NCBI GenBank assembly: GCA_964351655.1
Contig: CAYGPD010000009.1
Coordinates: 1 to 64,000 of the forward strand
Reading direction: 5' to 3'
Length of the DNA: 64,000 bases
Origin: Hirschia sp964351655
GTDB lineage: Bacteria; Pseudomonadota; Alphaproteobacteria; Caulobacterales; Hyphomonadaceae
The position numbers were made by a program, and so were the translations under genes. Of this stretch, positions 35,686 to 43,854 are shown piece by piece; position 1 is the first letter of the stretch; every line of letters starts with the position of its first letter. The notes beneath the pieces are model-generated. The model was not told where the DNA came from and made no database searches. It worked only from the letters and a program-made list of their open reading frames with translations.

Positions 35686-36315
35686 ATGATCGAAGGTTTG
35701 CTGCAGGCACCCATTACATTGGCTATTTTAATTGCCAATGTTGCTTTCTCAATGATGGCACTTTCCAACGTGAAGCTATTTAACGACTATAAGCTTCAAG
35801 TTGGGCCGATTGTAGATAAGCATCAGTGGTACCGGATATTAACATCCGGCTTTTTGCATGTGTCGCCGGGGCATTTAATGCTCAACATGCTGACACTGTT
35901 CTTTTTTGGACCGTATCTAGAACTACGTTTACTTGGGCCTACGGGATATTTGCTTGTTTATTTTATCTCACTCATCGCAGGTGGGTTATGGGCTGTGATC
36001 GAAAACCATAAAAATTCTGACTATTCAGCAGTAGGTGCGTCAGGCGCAGTGTCGGGGGCGCTGATTTCTTATTGTTTGTTTGAGCCGTTTTCGATGATTT
36101 ATCTGTTTATGATATTGCCGATGCCAGCTGTTGTGTTTGGTGTGGCGTTTATTGCTTATTCAGCTTTTGCATCGGGCAATGAAGCTTCAAAAATAGGACA
36201 TGAAGCCCATCTTGGAGGTGCGGTTGGTGGTTTGCTCGTAACAGTGTTCTTATTTCCTGGAATATTGAACCGGTTGATTGAGGACATACCTCACAAACTT
36301 TCGAGCATGTTTTAA
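35686..36315 (+). CDS. Rhomboid-family intramembrane serine protease
   Basis: 209 residues with six hydrophobic helices. The nucleophile Ser119 is in VGASGAVSGAL and the catalytic His175 in GHEAHLGGAVGG. The N-terminal WYRILTSGFLHVSPGHLMLNML is typical of rhomboids. It cuts membrane helices of unknown substrates. It begins 28 bases after the GST-like gene and may be co-transcribed. Confidence 0.92.
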   Translation: MIEGLLQAPITLAILIANVAFSMMALSNVKLFNDYKLQVGPIVDKHQWYRILTSGFLHVSPGHLMLNMLTLFFFGPYLELRLLGPTGYLLVYFISLIAGGLWAVIENHKNSDYSAVGASGAVSGALISYCLFEPFSMIYLFMILPMPAVVFGVAFIAYSAFASGNEASKIGHEAHLGGAVGGLLVTVFLFPGILNRLIEDIPHKLSSMF

Positions 36316-36336
36316 TCCTAAATCGAAATAACAAAA

Positions 36337-36384
36337 AGCGATGCTGCATGATGCTCTCGGGAGGGAGAGAGCTGCAACATCGCT
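36337..36384 (-). terminator. Terminator of the Hsp20 gene
   Basis: AGCGATG (36337-36343) pairs with CATCGCT (36378-36384), with inner CTGCA/TGCA and GCTCTC/GAGAGC pairs. In the minus-strand transcript it is followed by TTTTTGTT. Confidence 0.65.
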
Positions 36385-36386
36385 AA

Positions 36387-36443
36387 CCTGAATCGGGGGG
36401 AAGGTTCAGGGATTATGTGGGCGGACGATAAATCTATCCGCCC
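36387..36443. repeat. Two further hairpins in the rhomboid/Hsp20 convergent gap
   Basis: CCTGAA (36387-36392) pairs with TTCAGG (36405-36410), and GGGCGGA (36419-36425) pairs with TCCGCCC (36437-36443). With the terminator next to them they make three hairpins in 107 bases. They may form the structured 3' end of the Hsp20 mRNA. Confidence 0.5.
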
Positions 36444-36472
36444 AGAAATCTTGTTTTAAAAAGTGCTACTTT

Positions 36473-36988
36473 TTATGCGGCACCAATTTTTTTCGTTTTA
36501 GACGAACTATCCTCAATAGACGCCGTCTCAACTTGAGCGGTCTGAGTGGATTGGCTGGTACCAATCGCAATTTTACGTGGTTTCATGGCTTCAGGCAGTT
36601 CACGTACAAGGTCAATTCGTAGCATTCCATGTTTTAAATCTGCCTTGGTCACGATAACGTGATCAGCGACTTGGAAGCGACGTACGAAACCGCGTTCTGC
36701 TATTCCACGGTGTAGGAAATTGCGCTCGTTTTCATCAGAAGATGTATCAGGACCAGCTTTTTTACCGACGACAGTCAGTTGGCCTTCTTTGATTTCAATA
36801 TCAAGATCATCTTCAGAAAATCCTGCGACAGCAATTTCAATTGCGAAAGCATTTTCGTCTAATTGTTCAATGTTATAAGGGGGATAGCCCTGTGCGCCAT
36901 CTAGGCGTTGTGCCGTATTGATTAGGTTTGCCATACGGTCAAAACCAACCATTGTGCGGTATAAGGGCGTTAAATCAATCGTACTCAT
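36473..36988 (-). CDS. Small heat shock protein, Hsp20 family
   Basis: 171 residues. An alpha-crystallin domain (about 33-130: YPPYNIEQLDENAFAIEIAVAGFSEDDLDIEIKEGQLTVVG, then HRGIAERGFVRRFQVADHV) with an IbpA-type N-terminus (MSTIDLTPLYRTMVGFDRM) and a longer, Ser/Thr-rich C-terminal tail than usual. An ATP-independent holdase for unfolding proteins. The 5' leader holds a ROSE-like thermometer over the Shine-Dalgarno, and an RpoH-like promoter lies behind it. Confidence 0.93.
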   Translation of the reverse strand: MSTIDLTPLYRTMVGFDRMANLINTAQRLDGAQGYPPYNIEQLDENAFAIEIAVAGFSEDDLDIEIKEGQLTVVGKKAGPDTSSDENERNFLHRGIAERGFVRRFQVADHVIVTKADLKHGMLRIDLVRELPEAMKPRKIAIGTSQSTQTAQVETASIEDSSSKTKKIGAA

Positions 36989-37040
36989 ATCTGTCCTCTT
37001 TCAAGCAACAAGCGCATTCCGGGTTTCGATTGTATCCGGC
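36989..37040 (-). promoter_or_regulatory. ROSE-type RNA thermometer in Hsp20 leader
   Basis: The leader contains GUUGCUUGAAAGAGGAC (minus strand, 36993-37009). GUU(G)CUU pairs with GAGGAC around a GAAA tetraloop, with one bulged G, so the Shine-Dalgarno GAGGA is hidden. UYGCU opposite the Shine-Dalgarno with a bulged G is the hallmark of ROSE elements of alphaproteobacterial small heat shock genes. The start codon is five bases from the stem. Confidence 0.75.
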
Positions 37041-37061
37041 AATGCAATTTCAAGTTTCAAG
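37032..37061 (-). promoter_or_regulatory. Candidate RpoH promoter of Hsp20 gene
   Basis: Reading the minus strand, CTTGAA (37056-37061, repeated at 37049-37054) lies upstream of CCGGATAC (37032-37039), resembling alphaproteobacterial heat-shock promoters with a CTTGAA -35. The -10 match is only fair. Confidence 0.4.
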
Positions 37062-37206
37062 CTCGGCGCAACCAATGTTCATCGCTTCGCTTGAGAGACC
37101 CGTCATCGGCGCCTCTGGACTAAAGTTAGGAAGCATGAATGGGGTGTTCAAGAGAAACAAATTGGTTAATGTCAAAAAAATTGCATTCTGGTGGAGAGAA
37201 ACAGAG

Positions 37207-38115
37207 ATGACTTTTAAAAATATTGTTTTAGGTGGGGCCGCTCTATTAGCACTTGTGGCATGTGAGCAGAAAGCAGCTGCGCCTGTCAGCGAAGAGGCTG
37301 TTGCGCCTACGGAAACCGTAGAAGTTGCTGAGCCGGTTATTGAAAAATCACCGATGGAAGTGGCGCTTGCAGGCGATTGGCGTCAAGCACCAGAGCGCGA
37401 TGTTTGGCGTCATCCTGCTGAAACATTAGAATTTTTTGGTGTTGAGCCTAGTGATACAGTTGTAGAAATTTGGCCGGGTGGTGGATGGTATACCGCTGTA
37501 CTTGGTCCTTATTTGAAAGCGGGTGGCGGAAAACTGATTGCTGCATCTTTTGATCCGGCATCTTCTGATTATGCTAAAGCTGGAATTGAAAAATACACTG
37601 AAGCATTCATTTCAAAGCCTGACGTTTACGGTGACATCGAGCTAACTGTAGCATCTAAAGATTCAGATGGAATTGCCCCGGAAGGCAGTGCGGATGTCGT
37701 TCTTACTTTCCGGAATGTGCATAACTGGATGAGTAATTCATTTGCTGATAAAATGTTTAAAGATGCATTTAAAGCATTAAAACCAGGTGGTGTTCTGGGT
37801 GTTGTTGAACACCGTCTACCGTCTGCTGGTGAGCAAGACCCAACAGGCAGCAGCGGATATGTAAAAGAGGCGCTCGTGCGTCAATTTGCAGAAGAGGCGG
37901 GTTTTGAGTTTGCAGGAAGTTCAGAAATAAACGCCAATCCTGCTGATACAGCAGATCACCCATTTGGTGTTTGGACTTTGCCGCCAGTGAGCCGAAGTGC
38001 GCCGCGTGGAGAAGAAGCATCGCCAGATTTCGATTCAGCAAAATATGCTGCAATTGGAGAATCTGACCGTATGACACTTAAATTTATCAAACCAGAGACA
38101 AGTGCTCAAGAATAG
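37207..38115 (+). CDS. Exported class I SAM-dependent methyltransferase-like lipoprotein
   Basis: 302 residues from the ATG at 37207, with GGAG upstream; longer in-frame starts are spurious. The lipobox LALVAC predicts a lipid-anchored exported protein, odd for a methyltransferase since the cofactor is cytoplasmic. The fold has a motif I-like VVEIWPGGGWYTAVLGPYL, ADVVLTFRNVHNW (motif IV-like) and AFKALKPGGVLGVVEHR. Relatives of this type are common in Hyphomonadaceae and Caulobacterales. The catalytic role is uncertain. Confidence 0.75.
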   Translation: MTFKNIVLGGAALLALVACEQKAAAPVSEEAVAPTETVEVAEPVIEKSPMEVALAGDWRQAPERDVWRHPAETLEFFGVEPSDTVVEIWPGGGWYTAVLGPYLKAGGGKLIAASFDPASSDYAKAGIEKYTEAFISKPDVYGDIELTVASKDSDGIAPEGSADVVLTFRNVHNWMSNSFADKMFKDAFKALKPGGVLGVVEHRLPSAGEQDPTGSSGYVKEALVRQFAEEAGFEFAGSSEINANPADTADHPFGVWTLPPVSRSAPRGEEASPDFDSAKYAAIGESDRMTLKFIKPETSAQE

Positions 38116-38208
38116 GGTTTAATACACTCCCATGAGGAGCAGCCGTCTGTACCTACAGGCGGCTGTTCGTGGAAGGCTGTTAGCGAGCCGCAGTGGGAGG
38201 GTAGTTTG

Positions 38209-39084
38209 ATGTCGCAAGCGATTAAACTTATTTTGGCTGGACTTTGTCTAGTGATTATAGGGTGTTCTCAGTCTGATGAGGTGGGATCTCCACCACCGCC
38301 ACCACCACCGCCTCCCGCAGCGCCTGCACCCTTGCCTCCTCCTATGATGGAGCTACCAGATTCAACAGAAGATGAGCAGGCTTTTGAAGAAGCGGTGTCT
38401 TTAGAAATTGTGACCGATTTTCTGATGGCTGATCAGGATTTCAAGCCCAATAAAGGTGATTTGCCGATTGGCCTTGTGCTGTTCGACAGAGGGGAAGAGT
38501 TAAAAAACGCAGTTATTTGTGATGCTTACACGAAAGAATTGCGGACTTATTCAGATGCCGTCATCGATTCTTCCGATCAAGACTTCTTTGTCACATACTG
38601 GTTGTTGAAAGACCAACCGGCTCACTTTTCCAGTTGTGATGCGTTGCGCCAGTCTTATGATTATGACCGCGCGGCAGCAATTAAAGCTGAATATGGATTG
38701 AGTGATACGGCAGGTCCGGTGTTTTTGGCGGTCGATTCGGATGGCAATAGTGTGTTCTTAGATCTGTCTGCTGCCAGTCTGGAAGCTACGCGCTCCGCTG
38801 TTGATCAGTGGCTGGTGTTAGCGTTGGAGGCGTCAGCGGAGACGGAGGTTCAAGAGGCGATGGCGGATGATGAGCCTATGGAGTCTGTCAATGCAGATCG
38901 GGATGCGACCACGCCAAATGTGTCATCTCGTTTCTCATTAGCGTCGTTTTCAACGGGAATGAAGGCAAAGTTTTTGACAGATGGGAATGCGACCGTCAGT
39001 GAAACGAAAAAAGGGGGGGCTACTTTATTTGCGTATACCGATTCTGGAACTGGCTATCGTATTGGATCAACGCTGCGTTTTTAG
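38209..39084 (+). CDS. Hypothetical lipoprotein with poly-proline stretch
   Basis: 291 residues from the ATG at 38209 (GGGAGGG upstream). Lipobox LVIIGC, then a nine-Pro run and more Pro-Ala-Pro (30-48), which suggests a spacer reaching from the membrane. The body has an acidic, Asp/Ser-rich domain with no recognised family, and the C-terminus (FLTDGNATVSETKKGGATLFAYTDSG) looks beta-rich. It lies about 90 bases after the methyltransferase-like gene and may share its transcript. Confidence 0.6.
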   Translation: MSQAIKLILAGLCLVIIGCSQSDEVGSPPPPPPPPPAAPAPLPPPMMELPDSTEDEQAFEEAVSLEIVTDFLMADQDFKPNKGDLPIGLVLFDRGEELKNAVICDAYTKELRTYSDAVIDSSDQDFFVTYWLLKDQPAHFSSCDALRQSYDYDRAAAIKAEYGLSDTAGPVFLAVDSDGNSVFLDLSAASLEATRSAVDQWLVLALEASAETEVQEAMADDEPMESVNADRDATTPNVSSRFSLASFSTGMKAKFLTDGNATVSETKKGGATLFAYTDSGTGYRIGSTLRF

Positions 39085-39214
39085 TAAAAAAGGGGGTTTC
39101 CCTTTCCTATGGGAAATCGGTTAAGTACACTGTTGAGATGCCATTACGAATAGTATTTAAGTGATGGTTCCCAAATGACATTTATACCTCGGTTTGAGGA
39201 AGGATTATACGATT

Positions 39215-39517
39215 ATGGATTTGAAAGAAATTACTGCCAAGATTTCTGAAGTTGTTTCCTCGGGTGCCGATTTCGACAACACAGTGAAGTTTGACTTTGG
39301 TGATGAAGGTAAGCTTTTCATTGATGGCGCGAACAACGCCGTATCAAACGATGACAATGAAGCAGATGCAGTTATCGCAGTTGACTTCGAAGACTTTAAG
39401 AAATTGGCCCAAGGTCAAATGGACCCAATGATGGCTTTCATGCAAGGCAAGCTAAAAGTAGCGGGCGACATGGGCGTGGCTATGAAGCTTCAAGGCTTAT
39501 TTTCAAGCATGAGCTAA
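39215..39517 (+). CDS. SCP2 sterol-binding domain protein
   Basis: 100 residues from the ATG at 39215 (GGAAGGA upstream). A stand-alone SCP2 domain: VKFDFGDEGKLFIDGA, ADAVIAVDFEDFKKLAQGQMDPMMAFMQGKLKVAGDMGVAMKL. These small proteins bind lipids or sterol-like molecules in the cytoplasm. It has its own terminator at 39540. Confidence 0.9.
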   Translation: MDLKEITAKISEVVSSGADFDNTVKFDFGDEGKLFIDGANNAVSNDDNEADAVIAVDFEDFKKLAQGQMDPMMAFMQGKLKVAGDMGVAMKLQGLFSSMS

Positions 39518-39539
39518 GCACTTTTTAGCGAATAGATTA

Positions 39540-39574
39540 ATACCCTCGATGCGTGCTGTGTCGGGGGTATTTTT
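39540..39574 (+). terminator. Terminator of the SCP2 gene
   Basis: ATACCCTCGA (39540-39549) pairs with TCGGGGGTAT (39561-39570, one G-U) and is followed by TTTT. Confidence 0.75.
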
Positions 39575-39645
39575 ATGTTGTAGTAAAACTTTTAGGAATG
39601 CGTGCCATAGTATGCATATTCAGTTTGAATTGGAGGCGATGGCAT

Positions 39646-40575
39646 ATGGGCGATTTTGTTGCGATTGTGAATAATCCAGCCCCTGAATTCATAGAAGTAT
39701 TTCATTTCCAAGATGCCAGTCAAAACCTGATGCGCGGTATGTTTGCGCGTCCAAGTTCTAAGTTTAAGCAATCAAGAGGCACAGTAATTGTGTGCCCTGG
39801 GCGTTCTGAATTTATTGAAAAATATTTTGAAGTTGCACGCGATATGCAATCGCGTGGTTTTGGAGTTGTGATCTTTGATTGGCCAGGTCAGGGGTTATCA
39901 TATCGATCCCTAAAAGACCCATTGGCTGGATATATCGATGATTTTGACACATATGTGCATTCCTTGCGTCTCGGGTTGAACGCAATTGAAGATAAGCTGA
40001 CGGGACCGCTGTTACTATTGGCACATTCGATGGGGGGCGCAATTGCATTGGAGGCCTTACGTCAGCAGGCAATTGAAGTTGAAGCGGCAGCATTTAGCGC
40101 GCCAATGTGGGGGTTAAAAATATCGCCTTTCACACATCCGGTTATTGACATTATGAATATGTTGGGACGCGGAAATAAGATTGTGTCTCGTCATATAATG
40201 GATGAAAAATTTGAAGGAAATATCGTTACGCACGATGAGGTCAGATGGCAAATCCAACATAGTCTCACAGCTGCAAATCCAAATTTGACACTCGGGTCTG
40301 TCACATGGGGGTGGGTGAAAGAGGCGTTGAATGTGTCCAAAGGGTTCATGCGCGAGGGTGTGCTGGATCATATAACGATGCCAATTTTAGTCGCATCAGC
40401 CCAAAATGAAGCGTTGGTAGACAATAAAAGGCATCGCGTATTAGCAGGACGATTGAAGGGCGCGCAACATATAGAAATCGTTGGGGCTAACCATGAGTTA
40501 TTAATGGAGACGAACCCCAAACGAGATCAGTTTTTCGTAGCTTTTGACAAAATGTTGGATAGGGCGGGCATTTAA
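39646..40575 (+). CDS. Alpha/beta hydrolase, lysophospholipase-like
   Basis: 309 residues from the ATG at 39646, with GGAGG nine bases upstream; the longer frame to 39553 runs into the terminator of the previous gene. The nucleophile elbow is LLAHSMGG (Ala in place of Gly at the first position). VIVCPGRSEFIEKYFEVARDM and FDWPGQGLS are typical of the Hydrolase_4 group (monoglyceride lipase, PldB). The Asp and His of the triad fall in the C-terminal third, with ANHELLMETN. The substrate is unknown. It is convergent with hisN. Confidence 0.88.
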   Translation: MGDFVAIVNNPAPEFIEVFHFQDASQNLMRGMFARPSSKFKQSRGTVIVCPGRSEFIEKYFEVARDMQSRGFGVVIFDWPGQGLSYRSLKDPLAGYIDDFDTYVHSLRLGLNAIEDKLTGPLLLLAHSMGGAIALEALRQQAIEVEAAAFSAPMWGLKISPFTHPVIDIMNMLGRGNKIVSRHIMDEKFEGNIVTHDEVRWQIQHSLTAANPNLTLGSVTWGWVKEALNVSKGFMREGVLDHITMPILVASAQNEALVDNKRHRVLAGRLKGAQHIEIVGANHELLMETNPKRDQFFVAFDKMLDRAGI

Positions 40576-40582
40576 AGTGCAG

Positions 40583-41416
40583 TTATCCGCAATCAAATGC
40601 TCGTGCTGATCTTCTCAGCGAGATAAGTGCCTCATCTAAAATATCTTGGTTTGCAGCGGCCACGATCTGCCCCCCCAATGTGGCAGGACGCCCGCACCAG
40701 TCAGTAACCACACCACCAGCATTCTCTATGACAGGTATAAGCGCAGCGACATCATAAGGCTGCAAGCCCGCTTCTGCGACCATATCCATTGTGCCAGCTG
40801 CGACCCTTGCATAAGCGTAAGCATCCAATCCGTACCGCGTTAATTTGGCGGTTGCGCGTAAATGCTCAAAGGCACCGCGTTCAGGAGGGGTAAAGATAAA
40901 ATAGTCGGTTGTCGCGAGAATTGCATCTGTTAGTTTTTTGCAAGGACGTGTCTTGAGATTGTGTTTTTTGCCTTCAGAATCAATCATATATGATCCTGAT
41001 GGTGTGCCAACATAACGCTCTTTTAGGTAAGCTTGATCAATAACACCAATGATGGATTTGTTGTCGCGAACAAGTCCAATGAGTGTCGTCCATACAGGAA
41101 GGCCAGACATAAATGCGCGCGTGCCATCAATTGGATCAAGATACCATGTCCATCCGGATGTACCTGATTTTTCACCATATTCTTCGCCCATAATCGCATC
41201 ATCTGGGCGTTCAGCATCAATGATTTCGCGAATAGCGCGTTCGGCGGCTTTGTCAGCTAAGGTGACAGGATCAAATCCTGAATGTGCTTTGTTATCCGCT
41301 ATTGAGCCTTCACCTCGGAAAAGTGGCAATATTGCTTTTCCTGCAGCGTCTGCAAGACGTTCTGCAAATAGCGTGAGTTCCTGAATTTCGGCGGAATTTT
41401 TTGTAGTATCGCTCAT
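40583..41416 (-). CDS. hisN: Histidinol-phosphatase (IMPase family)
   Basis: 277 residues from the ATG at 41414-41416; the longer frame is not family-like. Metal motifs GEEYG and WYLDPIDGTRAF are present, and EAGLQPYDVAALIPVIENAGG is the signature of the HisN branch, which removes the phosphate in the eighth step of histidine synthesis. No other his gene lies nearby. No clear Shine-Dalgarno is seen. Confidence 0.85.
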   Translation of the reverse strand: MSDTTKNSAEIQELTLFAERLADAAGKAILPLFRGEGSIADNKAHSGFDPVTLADKAAERAIREIIDAERPDDAIMGEEYGEKSGTSGWTWYLDPIDGTRAFMSGLPVWTTLIGLVRDNKSIIGVIDQAYLKERYVGTPSGSYMIDSEGKKHNLKTRPCKKLTDAILATTDYFIFTPPERGAFEHLRATAKLTRYGLDAYAYARVAAGTMDMVAEAGLQPYDVAALIPVIENAGGVVTDWCGRPATLGGQIVAAANQDILDEALISLRRSARAFDCG

Positions 41417-41600
41417 GTCGGTGAAGATGCCGAGAGCTGCGCCTTTTTGCAAGCGCTTATTCACTATAATGATTGTGATATTTGCTAAGTATGTGTCGGG
41501 ATATCTAAATATTATGATTTGCAATCAATCGATACCCGCATTGCGGGCTAGCCTAAGCTGCCCGCAGAATATTTAGGTCGAGTGTTTTGATTAACGCTGG

Positions 41601-41999
41601 TTATGCAGCGCCTTGGTCATTGCTGTCTTCTTCTAGAGCTTTTGCAAGATCGAGAAGTCGACGACGAGGACGTTCACTAAGGCGGTAGTAAGCGCGCACT
41701 AGCTCAAGTGTTTCTTTTTGTGAAAGAACGTCACCTGAGATTGTGTCTTGTCCATCATTGGCGGCAGCTTGTTTGCCATCTGGCGCAAGTCCATCAAAGA
41801 AATAGCTCACATTTACAGTCAGAGCGTTTGCAAGGTCGAAAAGGCGACTTGCTGTAATGCGGTTTGCACCACATTCGTATTTTTGAATTTGTTGGAAACG
41901 AACACCAATTTCGGAGGCGAGATCTTGCTGAGTCATCCCCAGAAGACGGCGTCTGCGACGAAGGCGCTTTCCTACATATATATCTACATCTGTTGCCAT
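41601..41999 (-). CDS. XRE family helix-turn-helix regulator
   Basis: 132 residues from the ATG at 41997-41999 (GGAG upstream). The N-terminal Cro/C1 domain reads YVGKRLRRRRRLLGMTQQDLASEIGVRFQQIQKYECGANRITASRLFDLANAL, which is the type widespread in Caulobacterales and Rhizobiales. A C-terminal helical region with SERPRRRLLDLAKAL follows. The targets are not known. Confidence 0.88.
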   Translation of the reverse strand: MATDVDIYVGKRLRRRRRLLGMTQQDLASEIGVRFQQIQKYECGANRITASRLFDLANALTVNVSYFFDGLAPDGKQAAANDGQDTISGDVLSQKETLELVRAYYRLSERPRRRLLDLAKALEEDSNDQGAA

Positions 42000-42269
42000 T
42001 TTATACACTCCAACCATGCGAGCACGACTTGGCATCGTACCAATTAAAGACCTGTCGGGGTGTACTGAGCAATCTGCGGGCCAGTTGGAGGTATTCGTCT
42101 AAATAAAATGCAATGTTGGAAATTTTAACTATAGAGTGTGGGGTCGGGAAAATGAATATGCCTAAGTGGTGGGCAACAAAATCATGTTTGCTGATCAATT
42201 AGGCGAATTTCAAAAATATTGAAATTCAAACATTGTTGAATTTGCAAAAGGCATATCAAAACGTTTTAA

Positions 42270-42366
42270 TGAACTTGCTGGCGTTCGCGCCGCAACGTTC
42301 TGATTGTCGGAACGTTTCCTCCCTATTTAAACTTGGCCACACCTTTGGGTGTGGCCGTTTCTTTTA
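42270..42366 (+). ncRNA. Candidate small RNA with terminator
   Basis: In the gap between two minus-strand genes, the plus strand has hairpin AACGTTC/GAACGTT (42294-42300, 42310-42316), an unpaired TCCTCCC (42317-42323) and a strong terminator, GGCCACACC/GGTGTGGCC (42335-42343, 42348-42356) then GTTTCTTTT. No plus-strand gene ends here. CCTCC-loops are common in alphaproteobacterial sRNAs that bind ribosome sites. The 5' end is a guess. Confidence 0.5.
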
Positions 42367-42376
42367 GGGTAAGATT

Positions 42377-43294
42377 TTACGCAATTGCTGGCCGTTGTGG
42401 TGCATTATTGGTTGCCCATTCACTAACCGATTCAAAAATAGCATTGATATCTTTTTTCAAGTTCTCAGCATTGGACGATAAAATCACATTGTGTTCGTCT
42501 AGATAGAGTTTCCTGTTTATTTCTATTTGAATGGCATGGCGTTGCTTTTCAGGGCGTCCCTGAGATTGGGTAATAAAGCCGCCTGCATAAGGGCGGTTTC
42601 TTACAACTGAGTATCCACGCGTGATAAAAGCTTGCTCTATCAGGTTTGTGAAATCGGAATTGCATGCTGCGCCAAACCTATCACCCAGAACGATGTCGGG
42701 AAAAGATGCTCCATGTTCACTTTGTGACGGCATAGAATGACAATCGACCAGAAATGAAACACCAAACGCTTTACGCGTGCTGTCAATGAGTGTGTCCAGC
42801 GCTTTATGGTAGGGTATGTAAACTGTTTTAAGCCTCTTCTTGACCTCATCGGGAGTGAGTTTTCGTCCATAGATCGATGATCCAGAGAATGCGACGCGGG
42901 GAATACACCCCAATCCCGCTTGTACACGAGGGGTACGATTGGGACGTGGAGATTTTAGAGGGGGATCGATAATGTGGGCATCGAGTTCATTTGCCGCACG
43001 ATTTAAGTCTAAACATGCTCGGCTAACGAGCGCGCGCAATAATGGGGAGCCCCATTGCGGCGTATCAGAGAAGAGATAATCAACATATGCATCTTCAACG
43101 CGGCGCAAGTCCATCGGGTCGGCAATACATGCACTAAAAAATATACGTGGATAGGCGCGTCCAGAATGGGGAGATGCAAACACGACAGGGGAGGTTTGAG
43201 TTTTGGGGTGTGTAATTGCAAAACTGTCCTCGCCATCATGTAGGATTTGGCGCGTATTTAATTCTTCAAGCGTATTGGGGATATTACCATGCAT
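42377..43294 (-). CDS. N-formylglutamate amidohydrolase
   Basis: 305 residues from the ATG at 43292-43294 (MHGNIPNTLEEL), with AAGGA upstream; an in-frame TTG 12 codons earlier is less likely. FGase signatures are VVFASPHSGRAYP, DLNRAANELD, FLVDCHSMPS and RPYAGGFITQSQG. It hydrolyses N-formylglutamate in histidine breakdown or related formyl compounds. It is divergent from cpdR, an arrangement found in many alphaproteobacteria. Confidence 0.9.
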   Translation of the reverse strand: MHGNIPNTLEELNTRQILHDGEDSFAITHPKTQTSPVVFASPHSGRAYPRIFFSACIADPMDLRRVEDAYVDYLFSDTPQWGSPLLRALVSRACLDLNRAANELDAHIIDPPLKSPRPNRTPRVQAGLGCIPRVAFSGSSIYGRKLTPDEVKKRLKTVYIPYHKALDTLIDSTRKAFGVSFLVDCHSMPSQSEHGASFPDIVLGDRFGAACNSDFTNLIEQAFITRGYSVVRNRPYAGGFITQSQGRPEKQRHAIQIEINRKLYLDEHNVILSSNAENLKKDINAIFESVSEWATNNAPQRPAIA

Positions 43295-43434
43295 GGCGTT
43301 GATATAATCCTTGACGTAAGGAGAAGGCAATCAAACTTATTAAGGAAGTTGCGATTGAATGTTCATTGGAACTTTACTCAAATGTGAGAAGTTTGCTAAA
43401 GTCGATTTATAGTGGTGTGGTGAGACAGGACAAT

Positions 43435-43794
43435 ATGGCTAAAATTATTCTTGCAGAAGACGATAACAGCCTGCGTGGTTTTCTCGTAAATGCACTCAAA
43501 AAAGCAGGACACATCGTCAAAGATTTTGATGATGGTGAAACAGCGCTAGAAGCGCTGCAGGATGAAGTGTTTGACCTTCTTCTAACCGACATCGTGATGC
43601 CTGGTCTTGATGGGATTGAACTTGCGCGTAAAGCTGCGGAGCTAGATCCAGCGATGAAGATTGTTTTTATCACAGGTTTTGCGGCTGTTGCTCTATCCAA
43701 TGGAAGTTCTACGCCAGCAGGTGCAAAAGTGCTTTCTAAACCTTTCCACTTGCGTGAATTGGTGGATGAAGTTGAGCGAGTGATGGCAGCTTAA
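43435..43794 (+). CDS. cpdR: Response regulator CpdR
   Basis: 119 residues: a lone receiver domain. Start chosen at the ATG at 43435 (AGGA upstream; MAKIILAEDDNS). Acidic pocket D9/D10, phosphoacceptor D52 in LLTDIVMPGLDG, and K102 in SKPFHL. CpdR when unphosphorylated primes ClpXP for substrates including PdeA and, with RcdA and PopA, CtrA. Its acceptor histidine kinase branch is CckA-ChpT in Caulobacter. rcdA lies 16 kb away in the same window. Confidence 0.9.
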   Translation: MAKIILAEDDNSLRGFLVNALKKAGHIVKDFDDGETALEALQDEVFDLLLTDIVMPGLDGIELARKAAELDPAMKIVFITGFAAVALSNGSSTPAGAKVLSKPFHLRELVDEVERVMAA

Positions 43795-43854
43795 AGCGCG
43801 CTAGTGGATAAGTATGGGCTTGGCGAAAGCCAGAATTCATGCTCTTAGGCTGAT

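Noticed and set aside
36928..37206. Long N-terminal extension of the exported methyltransferase frame
   Set aside because: It overlaps the Hsp20 gene and its thermometer; the lipoprotein signal begins at 37207.
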